Assembly (NCBI GenBank): GCA_029432775.1
Contig: JAROAZ010000024.1
Location: forward strand, 1-64,000
DNA from: Pontiellaceae bacterium B12227
GTDB lineage: Bacteria; Verrucomicrobiota; Kiritimatiellia; Kiritimatiellales; Pontiellaceae
Direction: 5' to 3'
DNA length: 64,000 nt
The notes under the pieces: model-generated
Seen by the model: the letters and a program-made list of their open reading frames with translations, nothing else
Told to the model about the DNA's origin: nothing
Database searches by the model: none
Shown: piece by piece, positions 56,284 through 64,000 of the stretch
How positions within the stretch are numbered: the first letter of the stretch is position 1
Layout: each line of letters starts with the position of its first letter
Made by a program: the position numbers and the translations under genes

Positions 56284-57720
56284 ATGAAACGGATAGATAC
56301 ACAGTTTAACCCGGCCTCGGTGCCGCCGGAACGGGTCCTGCAGTTCGGGGAAGGTAATTTTCTGCGTGCTTTCATCGATTGGATGTTTCACCGGATGAAT
56401 GAAAGCGGTGTTTTCGGTGGAAGTGCGGTGGTGGTCCAGCCTCTGGACAACGGGTTGGTGGATCTGCTGAATGAACAGAACGGGCTCTACACGCTCTACC
56501 TGCGCGGTATCCTGCATGGCGAAGAGGTGAACGAGCACGAGCTGATCACTTCTTTGAGCCGCGGCCTTAATCCCTATACCGATTGGGAGGCCTATCTGGA
56601 AACGGCCTGCAATCCCGATATGCGTTTTGTGGTCTCCAATACCACGGAAGCCGGGATTGCCTATACGCCCGTTGCAATGCCGGAAGGAACCTGCCCCGCA
56701 TCGTTTCCCGCCAAGCTGACGGCCTGGCTGGCGGAACGGTTCAACACGTTCGGCGGAACGGCGGAGTCGGGTATGATTTTTCTGCCGTGTGAACTGATCA
56801 ACCATAATGGTGCGGCGCTGAAAGCGAATGTGCTGAAACATTCCAAGGATTGGAAACTCGGCGACGGTTTCGATCGCTGGATCGAGGCAGACTGCGTGTT
56901 TCTCAGCACCCTGGTGGATCGCATTGTGCCGGGCTATCCGCGCGATGAAGTCGATGCGATGACCGCCGGGCTGGGCTATGAAGACCGCCTGATCTGTGCG
57001 GCCGAAATTTTTCATCTGCTGGTGATTGAAGGGCCGGAGGAGCTGAAGGCTGAACTGCCGTTTCATAAGGCCGGGCTGAATGTGGTGTGGACGGATGACA
57101 TGCAGCCGTATCGCACGCGCAAGGTCGGCATTCTGAACGGGGCCCATACCGCGAGTGTGCTGGCGGCGTTTCTCGGCGGGGTTGATACCGTCGGCCAAAT
57201 GATGGACGACCCGGTGTTTGGCGCTTATGTGCAGTCGGTGGTGTTTAATGAACTGGCTCCGGCGCTGCCGATGGATCAGGAAGAGGTGAAAACTTTTGCT
57301 ACTGCGGTGATGGAGCGTTTTCAGAATCCATATATCCGCCATGAACTGTTGTCGATCAGCCTGAATTCGGTGGCCAAATGGACGGTTCGTGTGCTGCCTG
57401 CAGTTAAAAGTTATATGGATCAGTTTGGAGAGGTTCCGCCGCTGCTCTCCTTTTCGTTGGCGGCCCTGATTGCATTTTACAAAGGGGATCTGCGCACCGG
57501 ATATACCCCGAATGATGATCCGGCTGTTCTGGATGCGTTTAATGCGGCATGGGCCGATGGCGATGTGGTGGTTGATGTGCTTAAAAAGACCGAATGGTGG
57601 GGCGAGGATTTAACGTTGCTTCCCGGATTTGAGCTGGACGTTTCCAAAGCATTGGGACAGATCATGCTCCTTGGAGCGAGAGCCGCTGTTAAAGGAAGGT
57701 TGGCCGATGAAAACGCTTAA
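56284..57720 (+). CDS. uxaB: Tagaturonate reductase
   Basis: NAD-dependent long-chain mannitol-dehydrogenase family enzyme that interconverts D-tagaturonate and D-altronate in galacturonate catabolism. About 478 residues from the ATG at 56284, which has GAAGAG six bases upstream; an ATG at 56254 is an alternative. Motifs are RVLQFGEGNFLRAFIDWM (nucleotide loop), VVSNTTEAGI, VGILNGAHTASVLAAFL (catalytic Asn/His region) and SLNSVAKWTVRVLP. A palindrome at 56841 encodes S-K-D-W-K. It overlaps uxaA by 14 bases. Confidence 0.94.
   Translation: MKRIDTQFNPASVPPERVLQFGEGNFLRAFIDWMFHRMNESGVFGGSAVVVQPLDNGLVDLLNEQNGLYTLYLRGILHGEEVNEHELITSLSRGLNPYTDWEAYLETACNPDMRFVVSNTTEAGIAYTPVAMPEGTCPASFPAKLTAWLAERFNTFGGTAESGMIFLPCELINHNGAALKANVLKHSKDWKLGDGFDRWIEADCVFLSTLVDRIVPGYPRDEVDAMTAGLGYEDRLICAAEIFHLLVIEGPEELKAELPFHKAGLNVVWTDDMQPYRTRKVGILNGAHTASVLAAFLGGVDTVGQMMDDPVFGAYVQSVVFNELAPALPMDQEEVKTFATAVMERFQNPYIRHELLSISLNSVAKWTVRVLPAVKSYMDQFGEVPPLLSFSLAALIAFYKGDLRTGYTPNDDPAVLDAFNAAWADGDVVVDVLKKTEWWGEDLTLLPGFELDVSKALGQIMLLGARAAVKGRLADENA
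56841..56855. repeat. Palindrome copy inside uxaB (TTCCAAGGATTGGAA)
   Basis: Strict copy read as S-K-D-W-K. Confidence 0.8.
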
Positions 57721-59143
57721 AATCAACGCGCTGGATAATGTGGCCGTAGTCATTTCGGATGACGGGGATATTCCGTCGGGGCATAAGGTTGCATTGGAAT
57801 CCATTGCCGCCGGAGAGCCGGTTGTTAAATATGGATTCCCCATCGGGATGGCTTCCGAAGCAATCCGGCCCGGAGACTGGGTGCACGATCATAATGTGAA
57901 AACCGCACTTTCGGGCACGCTTGACTATGCCTATGAACCGGACTTCCAACCCTTGGAAAAAATCGAGGATCGCCGCACGTTCATGGGCTATAAACGGGCG
58001 AACGGCGATGTGGGCATTCGCAATGAATTGTGGATTATTCCGACAGTGGGCTGCGTGAACGGTCTGGCCGAAAAGGCCGCGGCGGAGCTGAGGGCCGCAG
58101 GCCTGCCGGAGCACGTGGACGAGGTTGTGGTGTTCGGGCATCCCTATGGCTGCTCGCAGCTGGGAGAGGATCATGAGGCTTCGCGGAAGATCCTGGCCGA
58201 CCTCGTGCGGCATCCCAATGCCGGCGGTGTGCTGGTGGTTGGACTCGGCTGTGAAAACAATACGATGGGCGCCTTTAAGGAGTTGATCAGGCCGGTCGAT
58301 GTAGACCGCGTGAAATTTCTGATTACGCAGGAGGTGGAAGACGAGCGGGAGGAATGCTGCAACCTGCTTCGTGATCTGCGCGATGTTGCGGCGGCCGACC
58401 GCCGCGAACCGGTACCGGTGGCGCAGCTCCGGATCGGACTCAAGTGCGGCGGATCGGATGCGTTTTCCGGCCTTACAGCGAACGCGTTGGTGGGCGCGGT
58501 TTCGGACCGGTTGATTGCGCGCGGCGGCTCGGCCGTGCTGACGGAGATTCCGGAAGCGTTCGGCGCGGAAACCATTCTGTTCAATCGCTGCATCAGTGAA
58601 GCCGTGTTTGATGCCGCCGTTGCGGTGGTGAACGACTTTAAAAACTATTTCATCTCGCACGGTGAGCCGGTGGGTGAAAACCCGTCGCCGGGCAACAGGG
58701 ACGGTGGGATTACAACGCTGGAGGATAAGTCGCTGGGCTGTGTGCAGAAGGGCGGCAAGGCGCCGCTGGTGGATGTGCTGCGCTATGGCGACCGGATTCA
58801 GCGCGATGGGTTGACGCTGCTGGAAGGGCCGGGCAACGACATTGTTGCGGTCACGGCGCTGGCGGCGGCGGGATGCCACATGGTGCTGTTCACGACGGGG
58901 CGCGGAACCCCGCTCGGCGGTCCTGTTCCGGTGGTTAAAATTTCCTCTAATACCGCCCTCGCTGAACGGAAGAAAAACTGGACCGATTTTAACGCGGGGG
59001 AGCTGTTGGACAACCAATCGATGGATCTTCTGGCTGATGGTTTTTTTGATCAGTTAGTGGATACTGCCTCCGGCAGCCCAACGTGCAACGAAGCAAACGG
59101 CTATCGGGATTTTGCAATATGGAAGCAGGGCGTAACGCTTTAA
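57707..59143 (+). CDS. uxaA: Altronate dehydratase
   Basis: Iron-dependent enzyme that converts D-altronate to 2-keto-3-deoxygluconate. 478 residues from the ATG at 57707, which lies inside the end of uxaB with AAAGGAAGG upstream. The UxaA pattern is visible: an SAF-type N-terminal domain (LDNVAVVISDDGDIPSGHKV), KRANGDVGIRNELWIIPTVGC, FGHPYGCSQLGEDH, GLGCENN and LKCGGSDAFSGLTANA. The palindrome at 57944 encodes F-Q-P-L-E. With uxaB it forms a complete altronate branch; the isomerase and KDG enzymes are not in the window. Confidence 0.95.
   Translation: MKTLKINALDNVAVVISDDGDIPSGHKVALESIAAGEPVVKYGFPIGMASEAIRPGDWVHDHNVKTALSGTLDYAYEPDFQPLEKIEDRRTFMGYKRANGDVGIRNELWIIPTVGCVNGLAEKAAAELRAAGLPEHVDEVVVFGHPYGCSQLGEDHEASRKILADLVRHPNAGGVLVVGLGCENNTMGAFKELIRPVDVDRVKFLITQEVEDEREECCNLLRDLRDVAAADRREPVPVAQLRIGLKCGGSDAFSGLTANALVGAVSDRLIARGGSAVLTEIPEAFGAETILFNRCISEAVFDAAVAVVNDFKNYFISHGEPVGENPSPGNRDGGITTLEDKSLGCVQKGGKAPLVDVLRYGDRIQRDGLTLLEGPGNDIVAVTALAAAGCHMVLFTTGRGTPLGGPVPVVKISSNTALAERKKNWTDFNAGELLDNQSMDLLADGFFDQLVDTASGSPTCNEANGYRDFAIWKQGVTL
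57944..57958. repeat. Palindrome copy inside uxaA (TTCCAACCCTTGGAA)
   Basis: Strict copy read as F-Q-P-L-E. Confidence 0.8.
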
Positions 59144-59169
59144 TTGAATTAGCCCCGAGGTAAGAGATT

Positions 59170-61983
59170 ATGAAAAAATGGGTATTGAGTTTAGTTATCG
59201 GCTTGGTGGTTTCTTCTTTCGGTTCGCTGAAGGCGGAGCGGATTTATCTGTCGGGCAAGGGTCCGTCGGACGCGGTGGAGTGGGACTTCTTTTGTTCCAA
59301 AGGTCGGAAGAGCGGGGAGTGGACAAAGATTCCGGTGCCGTCCAACTGGGAACAGCAGGGCTTTGGTAATTATAACTACGGCCATGATAAACCTGCTGAA
59401 AAGCACGACGAAACCGGAACGTATAAAACCACGTTCATGGTTCCGAAGGAGTGGGAGGAAAAGCATGTACGCCTTGTTTTTGAAGGTGCCATGACGGAAA
59501 CCTCCATCAGGATTAACGGCAAGGAAGTCGGTACGCCGAATCTCGGAGGCTATCTCCCGTTTCGGTATATCCTGAATAAAACCAACGTGAAGTTCGGTGA
59601 GAACAATCAACTCGAAGTGCTGGTGAAGAAAAAGCCGGATAACTCCAGCCTGGATCAGGCGGAGCGCAAGGGCGACTACTGGGTGTTCGGCGGAATTTAT
59701 CGGCCGGTCTATCTGGAAGTTCAGCCGAAGGAGTTTGTGAACCGGTTGGCTATCGATGCCAGAGCGGACGGCTCTCTTCGCCTTGATGTTTTTCCGCAGG
59801 TTCAGTACCAGACCCGGTTCTGGGAAAAGACCAGGATCTATGTTGATGCGTTGACGGCGCAGGTTCAGACGCTGGATGGCGTGGATGTCGGCTCACCGAT
59901 GATGGCGGACATTCATGGCGCATCCGGGCGCATCCGTTTGAAAACAAAAATTAAAAACCCGGCGGTCTGGTCGCCGGAATATCCGAATCTGTATCAGGTG
60001 AAGGTCTCACTGAAATACAACGGGGAAATCCTTTCAGAAAAAACCGAGCGCTTCGGCTTCCGGACTTTTGAACGCCGAGAAAAGGACGGTCTTTATCTCA
60101 ATGGTCATAAAATTATGATTAAAGGGGTAAACCGGAATGTTTTTGATGCAGATCACGGCCGCGCGGTTGATGCGGAGAAGGTTTGGGCGGATGCCCGGGC
60201 GATCAAGGCCGCCAATATGAATCTGGTGCGTTCCCATATGCCGCCGACCACTGAATTTATGCATGCCTGCGATGAGCTGGGCCTGATGGTGATTACTGAA
60301 TTGTGCAACTGGCACGATCCGTACATCGATACACCGATTGCGCGGAACATTGCATATGAAATGGTGGTGAAGTATCAGAACCATCCGTCGGTCATTATCT
60401 GGGCAAACGGCAATGAAAATGGATTTAACCTGGAGATTGATGAACTCTATCCGCTGCTCGACCTGCAGAATCGCCCGGTGATTCATCCGTGGACCTATTT
60501 TGACGGGATCAATACGTATCACTATCCGGATTGGAAAGCGTTTCACGAGCAGCTCAGCCGGCCCTCGATTTATCTGCCGACTGAGTTTCTGCATGGGCTG
60601 TACGATGGTGGGCACGGTGCCGGGCTGGAAGATTATTGGAACGCGATGCGCGCCACGCCGACCTCGGCCGGTGGTGTGCTGTGGTGCTGGGGCGATGCCG
60701 CCCTGAAGCGTACGGATAAAGAAGGCGAGCTCGATACTGCCGGGAACCAGTCGGCGGACGGAATGGTGGGCCCGTACGGAGAGAAGGAAGCGAGCTATTA
60801 TTCTGTTCGCGAAATCTGGTCGCCGATCCAGATCCCGCTGGAAACCTTGCCCTCAGGTTTTAAAGGAAAGCTTCCGGTTGAAAACCGTTATGATGAAACG
60901 CGACTGGATGAATGTACGTTTGCCTGGAAGCTGGTGAACTATTCGGCACCGTTCAGTGCAACTGCCGAAACGAAGGTTCTTGCAGAAGGCCGCTTTAACG
61001 GACCGAAAGTTAAGCCTGGTAAAAGCGGATTCATTAAAATCCCACTTCCGGAAAACCGGGACGAAGCGGATGCGCTGGAACTGACGGCAACGGAGGCCGG
61101 TGGTCGGGAAATCATGAAGTGGTCCTGGCCGGTGGGGAGTGAACAGGAAGGCGCGAAGGCTTCCGTTGGAAAGGTTAGGCCGGCGGCCGGTAATCCCTTT
61201 GAGGTTACGGTCGAAAAATCAACCTGGAATTTTTCTCCCAAGACCGGCCAGCTGATCAGCAGCATGGTGGATGGAAAGAAAACCGGGCTCGGCGCAGGGC
61301 CGGTTTTATATGCCGGTACGCTGGATGAGGTGTTGACGTTTTCCAATGATTGGAAGGCCTCGGTGAAGAAGCGGGGGGATGCGGTGGTGATTGAATCGAA
61401 GAATGCATCCGACGGTTCATCTTTCCGCTGGACGATCTCTCCGGCAGGGTCGGCCGTGCTGGAATATGATTTTGCCGCGCTGACCAATGCGCTGGCCTAC
61501 TGCGCGGTCGGCTTTGATCTGGACGAGTCGAAGGTGGAGTTCAAACGTTGGCTCGGGCAGGGGCCGCACCGCATCTGGGGCAACCGTTTGCGCGGGCCGC
61601 AGTTTGGTCTGTGGGAAAATGAGTATAACGACATGATCACCGGAGCAAGCTGGGGACAGCCCGAGTTTAAGGGCATCTTCGGCAGGGTGGAGTGGATGCA
61701 GATAGGCCTTAAGAGCGATATAACTTTGCTGGTTAATCCTGCTACATTCGCATCCGTCGGCGTATTGAGTCCGGCGAATGCGGAAGGGGAGCGGGATAAA
61801 AAGTCATATACCAGCCCGATCCATGCGTGGTGGCACTATCCCGAAGCTGGTGGTTTGCATCTGTTCCATAAGCTACCGGGCACCGGGACCAAGTTTGCCA
61901 ATGCGCATGAGCTCGGTCCGCAGGGCAGCCCCTCGGTGGTCGAAGGGCCGATCCAGGGCCGGGTTGTTTTTCGAGTAAAATGA
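59170..61983 (+). CDS. Secreted glycoside hydrolase family 2 enzyme
   Basis: 937-residue retaining glycosidase (beta-galactosidase or beta-glucuronidase type). A Sec signal (LSLVIGLVVSSFGSLKA) precedes the jelly-roll sugar-binding domain (PSNWEQQGFGNYNYGH, GTYKTTFMVP), an immunoglobulin-like domain and the TIM barrel (LNGHKIMIKGVNRN, FMHACDELGLMVITEL). The acid/base is Glu416 in NGNEN and the nucleophile is probably Glu472 in LPTEFLHG. The C-terminal beta-sandwich (RWLGQGPHRIWGNRLRGPQFGLWENEYND) is of the small-chain type. It is placed after uxaA and before a sulfatase gene, suggesting action on a sulfated uronate glycan. The palindrome at 61341 reads F-S-N-D-W-K. Confidence 0.93.
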   Translation: MKKWVLSLVIGLVVSSFGSLKAERIYLSGKGPSDAVEWDFFCSKGRKSGEWTKIPVPSNWEQQGFGNYNYGHDKPAEKHDETGTYKTTFMVPKEWEEKHVRLVFEGAMTETSIRINGKEVGTPNLGGYLPFRYILNKTNVKFGENNQLEVLVKKKPDNSSLDQAERKGDYWVFGGIYRPVYLEVQPKEFVNRLAIDARADGSLRLDVFPQVQYQTRFWEKTRIYVDALTAQVQTLDGVDVGSPMMADIHGASGRIRLKTKIKNPAVWSPEYPNLYQVKVSLKYNGEILSEKTERFGFRTFERREKDGLYLNGHKIMIKGVNRNVFDADHGRAVDAEKVWADARAIKAANMNLVRSHMPPTTEFMHACDELGLMVITELCNWHDPYIDTPIARNIAYEMVVKYQNHPSVIIWANGNENGFNLEIDELYPLLDLQNRPVIHPWTYFDGINTYHYPDWKAFHEQLSRPSIYLPTEFLHGLYDGGHGAGLEDYWNAMRATPTSAGGVLWCWGDAALKRTDKEGELDTAGNQSADGMVGPYGEKEASYYSVREIWSPIQIPLETLPSGFKGKLPVENRYDETRLDECTFAWKLVNYSAPFSATAETKVLAEGRFNGPKVKPGKSGFIKIPLPENRDEADALELTATEAGGREIMKWSWPVGSEQEGAKASVGKVRPAAGNPFEVTVEKSTWNFSPKTGQLISSMVDGKKTGLGAGPVLYAGTLDEVLTFSNDWKASVKKRGDAVVIESKNASDGSSFRWTISPAGSAVLEYDFAALTNALAYCAVGFDLDESKVEFKRWLGQGPHRIWGNRLRGPQFGLWENEYNDMITGASWGQPEFKGIFGRVEWMQIGLKSDITLLVNPATFASVGVLSPANAEGERDKKSYTSPIHAWWHYPEAGGLHLFHKLPGTGTKFANAHELGPQGSPSVVEGPIQGRVVFRVK
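61341..61355. repeat. Palindrome copy inside the GH2 gene (TTCCAATGATTGGAA)
   Basis: Strict copy read as S-N-D-W-K, the same peptide as in PurB and the DUF1080 protein. Confidence 0.82.
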
Positions 61984-62065
61984 TGTCCACGAAATATACC
62001 GAAGACACGAGCGTGGAAGTGGAGTGGAATTGGTTTCGTGGTGCCTGGAGGCAACAGGAGTGATT

Positions 62066-63706
62066 ATGAAGAATTGGATTTTGAGTGTTCTCTTGGGTGT
62101 TGCGGGGGCTGGATGGGTTGAGGCGCGGAAACCGAATGTGGTGATTATCTATACGGATGATCAGCCAATGGATTCGTTCGGGTTTATCCGGGGGAAAGCC
62201 CATACGCCGAACATTGATAAGCTGGCCAACGAAGGGGCCTATTTTTCCCGGGCCTATGCCACCAGCAGCGTCTGCTCGCCGAGTCGCTATTCCTGCCTGA
62301 CCGGACAGTTTGCGAGCCGGTGCGCATCTCCTGAATTCCGCCGGGAAATCAGTGCGGAAGGCGTAACCAAGGTTCTATGGAATATGGGCATGACCGAGGA
62401 GCAGTGGAACTGGCCGCGCGTCATGCAGGCGAACGGATATAAAACCGGCATGATTGGAAAATGGCATGTGGGATCGAGCGGCAAACACGGCCATCGTAAA
62501 TCCGTTCCGGGCACCGATCCGAAAGACCCGGCCGTTATCGAGGTGCTGAAATATAATCAGGAGTACTACTGCAAAGACATTGCCGAGTTCGGCTTTGATT
62601 ATGTGGGCGCGGCTTTTCACGGCAACCCGAATGATGATCCCAACCTCGTGAAAACCGGCTGCAATGTGCATGTACCGGAGTGGCAGACGATGCATGCGCT
62701 GAAGTTTATTGAGGAGAACAAGGACGAACCGTTTGTACTCTACTATGCCAGCACCCTGCTGCATGTGCCGGATTGCACAGCCGACCTGAAAAATGATCCG
62801 CGCCTGACTCCGCTGGGATGGATGGAAGAGCCGATTGCTCCGGGCGTTCTGCCTTCGCGCGAGGATGTCCTACGCCGGGCCCGGGAGGCCGGGGTTCCGG
62901 AAAGTCAGAACGGAAAACTGATTGCGGCCACCTGGCTGGATGATGTGGTCGGCGCACTGCAACACAAGCTGAAGGAGCTGGGGCTGGATGATAATACGCT
63001 GATTATCTATTTCAACGATAACAGCACCGATGACCAGGGCAAAGGTTCCTGTTATCAGGGCGGCGCGCATGTGCCGATGATGGTGAACCTGCCGGGCGTG
63101 GTGACGCCGGGCGAGCGCAAGGAGCTGGTGGCGAACATCGACATTGCCCCGACCATTTTTGATTTCTGCGGTGTAACCCCTCCCGAAGAAATGGTGATCG
63201 ATGGCGAAAGCCTCATGCCGCTCTGCCGGAATGAAAAAGTCGACTGGCGCGATTCCATGTTCCTGGAGATCGGCATCACCCGCGCCGTGGTTACAGAAGA
63301 TAACTTTAAGTATCTGGCGTTCCGCGTGCCGGAGAGCTACACGGATCGTCCGAAGGAAGAGATTCAAAAGGAACACGTCGACTCATTGGCAAAAATTCAT
63401 AAAGCATTTCCGTGGACGAAGAAGATGTGGCACGAGGAAGAGAACCCGCGCTATATGCACATGGGGATGGCACCCGGCGGGCACCATATGGAGCGCTTCC
63501 AGCTCTATCTGAACAACCCGCCCTTCGAGAAAAACTATTTTGATCCGGATCAACTGTACGACCTGAAGCGCGATCCGCGCGAGACGACCAACCTTGCAAA
63601 CAACCCGGAATACCAGGCCAAGCTACAGAAGATGCAGAAAAAGCTGAAGAAGCTGCTGGCGGATGTGCCGGGCACGTTTGCAGATTTAAAGCCTGAAGAA
63701 AAATGA
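62066..63706 (+). CDS. Exported sulfatase of the polysaccharide cluster
   Basis: 546 residues from the ATG at 62066 (CAACAGGAG upstream). A Sec-type signal (WILSVLLGVAGAGWVEA) precedes the sulfatase core: KPNVVIIYTDDQ (metal site), the formylglycine motif C70-S-P-S-R, IGKWHVG, and YFNDNSTDDQGKGS carrying the second metal half-site. The C-terminus is a normal sulfatase C-domain. It sits in the uxaB-uxaA-GH2 operon, so it probably removes sulfate from the glycan that supplies the uronate. It needs a sulfatase-maturing enzyme encoded elsewhere. Confidence 0.94.
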   Translation: MKNWILSVLLGVAGAGWVEARKPNVVIIYTDDQPMDSFGFIRGKAHTPNIDKLANEGAYFSRAYATSSVCSPSRYSCLTGQFASRCASPEFRREISAEGVTKVLWNMGMTEEQWNWPRVMQANGYKTGMIGKWHVGSSGKHGHRKSVPGTDPKDPAVIEVLKYNQEYYCKDIAEFGFDYVGAAFHGNPNDDPNLVKTGCNVHVPEWQTMHALKFIEENKDEPFVLYYASTLLHVPDCTADLKNDPRLTPLGWMEEPIAPGVLPSREDVLRRAREAGVPESQNGKLIAATWLDDVVGALQHKLKELGLDDNTLIIYFNDNSTDDQGKGSCYQGGAHVPMMVNLPGVVTPGERKELVANIDIAPTIFDFCGVTPPEEMVIDGESLMPLCRNEKVDWRDSMFLEIGITRAVVTEDNFKYLAFRVPESYTDRPKEEIQKEHVDSLAKIHKAFPWTKKMWHEEENPRYMHMGMAPGGHHMERFQLYLNNPPFEKNYFDPDQLYDLKRDPRETTNLANNPEYQAKLQKMQKKLKKLLADVPGTFADLKPEEK

Positions 63707-63719
63707 ATGGGGAAAGATA

Positions 63720-64000
63720 ATGAGCTTTAAGATGACGCTTAAATTCCTGCTGTTTGCAACCATGGCTTTCGGTTCGGGCTATCTTGTGGAGGTTGAAGCG
63801 GCCGACTCGCCATGGACGAGCGGTAACCGTATTGCGATCAGTGCAGATGGCAATCCCGATGCGGATGCCGACGATGTCGGTGCCACACCCTTCACGCTTG
63901 CCATGCTGGCTAAAGCAGGGCTGCAGGACAATCTGGTGCACTATGACTTCAACAACTTTCTGGAGTACAAGAAAATCAATGCGGGCAGCAACCGCATGTG
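63720..64000 (+). CDS. Exported protein, DUF1593/nucleoside-hydrolase-like (partial)
   Basis: 5' part only; the window ends inside the gene. The ATG at 63720 has GGGGAAAG upstream. A Sec signal (FLLFATMAFGSGYLVEVEA) is followed by SGNRIAISADGNPDADADDVGA, an Asp-rich loop like the calcium site of inosine-uridine-type nucleoside hydrolases and DUF1593 sugar-binding proteins. LAMLAKAGLQDNLVHYDFNNFL continues the same fold. It is probably the last or next gene of the sulfatase cluster. Confidence 0.75.
   Translation, partial: MSFKMTLKFLLFATMAFGSGYLVEVEAADSPWTSGNRIAISADGNPDADADDVGATPFTLAMLAKAGLQDNLVHYDFNNFLEYKKINAGSNRM

Noticed and set aside
56149..57342. Long minus-strand reading frame continuing the XylR-like gene upstream to 57342
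   Set aside because: It runs antisense through uxaB and has no protein-like motifs; the regulator's natural start is at 56148.
2454..61355. Palindrome as a LexA/SOS or other operator
   Set aside because: Most copies are inside genes and not near starts, and housekeeping genes of many kinds carry it. A conventional operator does not fit.
1..64000. CRISPR array, tRNA genes, complete insertion sequence or prophage
   Set aside because: No regularly spaced direct repeats with unique spacers, no transposase or phage structural genes and no convincing tRNA were seen by eye. A tRNAscan run would be needed to exclude a tRNA.

Overview
The window looks like chromosomal DNA of a Gram-negative marine-type member of the PVC superphylum, most likely Kiritimatiellota (Pontiella-like). 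This is inferred from gene content: Tat-exported sulfatases of the C-x-P-S-R type, a 3-keto-disaccharide hydrolase (DUF1080) beside a Gfo/Idh/MocA oxidoreductase and a TIM-barrel isomerase, PEP-CTERM and FG-GAP/thrombospondin-3 surface proteins, and a uronate plus sulfatase catabolic cluster. No 16S sequence is present, so the phylum call is an inference.

Layout. 1-140: end of a 5S rRNA with its terminator. 357-4774: two paralogous secreted SHD1-like proteins flanking rdgB, then purB, a repeat-bounded small ORF and a thermonuclease. 4775-5424: repeat-rich spacer. 5425-14020: a defence-like accessory island with a truncated HEPN-type gene, an HNH endonuclease, a 1744-residue exonuclease/RecQ/UvrD fusion, a nuclease-DUF2075 helicase and a broken vsr. 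14235-18544: OsmC, a pentapeptide-repeat protein, a cold shock protein and two small exported or membrane proteins, set among dense intergenic repeats. 18868-29191: a large surface protein, a four-gene secreted sugar-utilisation set on the minus strand, a PEP-CTERM protein and an AraC regulator. 29452-35858: accB-accC, an Asp23/AmaP pair, gmhA, a metalloprotease-like lipoprotein, a MIF-like protein, thpR, a macro-domain protein, glutaredoxin and a small outer-membrane barrel. 36197-39881: parB, an M48 protease and a flippase. 39898-47567: a sulfatase, an ABM monooxygenase, a SHOCT lipoprotein, LOG and LemA proteins, a PadR/HAAS pair and dusB. 47770-54751: uvrA, pldA, a ModF-like ATPase, a SET protein and pdxB. 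55036-64000: a XylR-type regulator divergent from uxaB-uxaA-GH2-sulfatase and a partial hydrolase, which looks like a regulated operon for a sulfated uronate-containing polysaccharide.

The strongest unexplained signal is a 15-bp palindrome, TTCCARNNNYTGGAA. I counted 25 strict copies and 6 one-mismatch copies by eye. They lie both between genes and inside genes, and are read in all three reading frames. About 0.02 strict copies would be expected by chance in 64 kb of equal base composition. No copy was seen inside the 8.4-kb island. Several other repeat classes (called A, B, C and D here) fill the spacers. One palindromic element is inserted in frame in dusB, and class B supplies the last codons of dusB.
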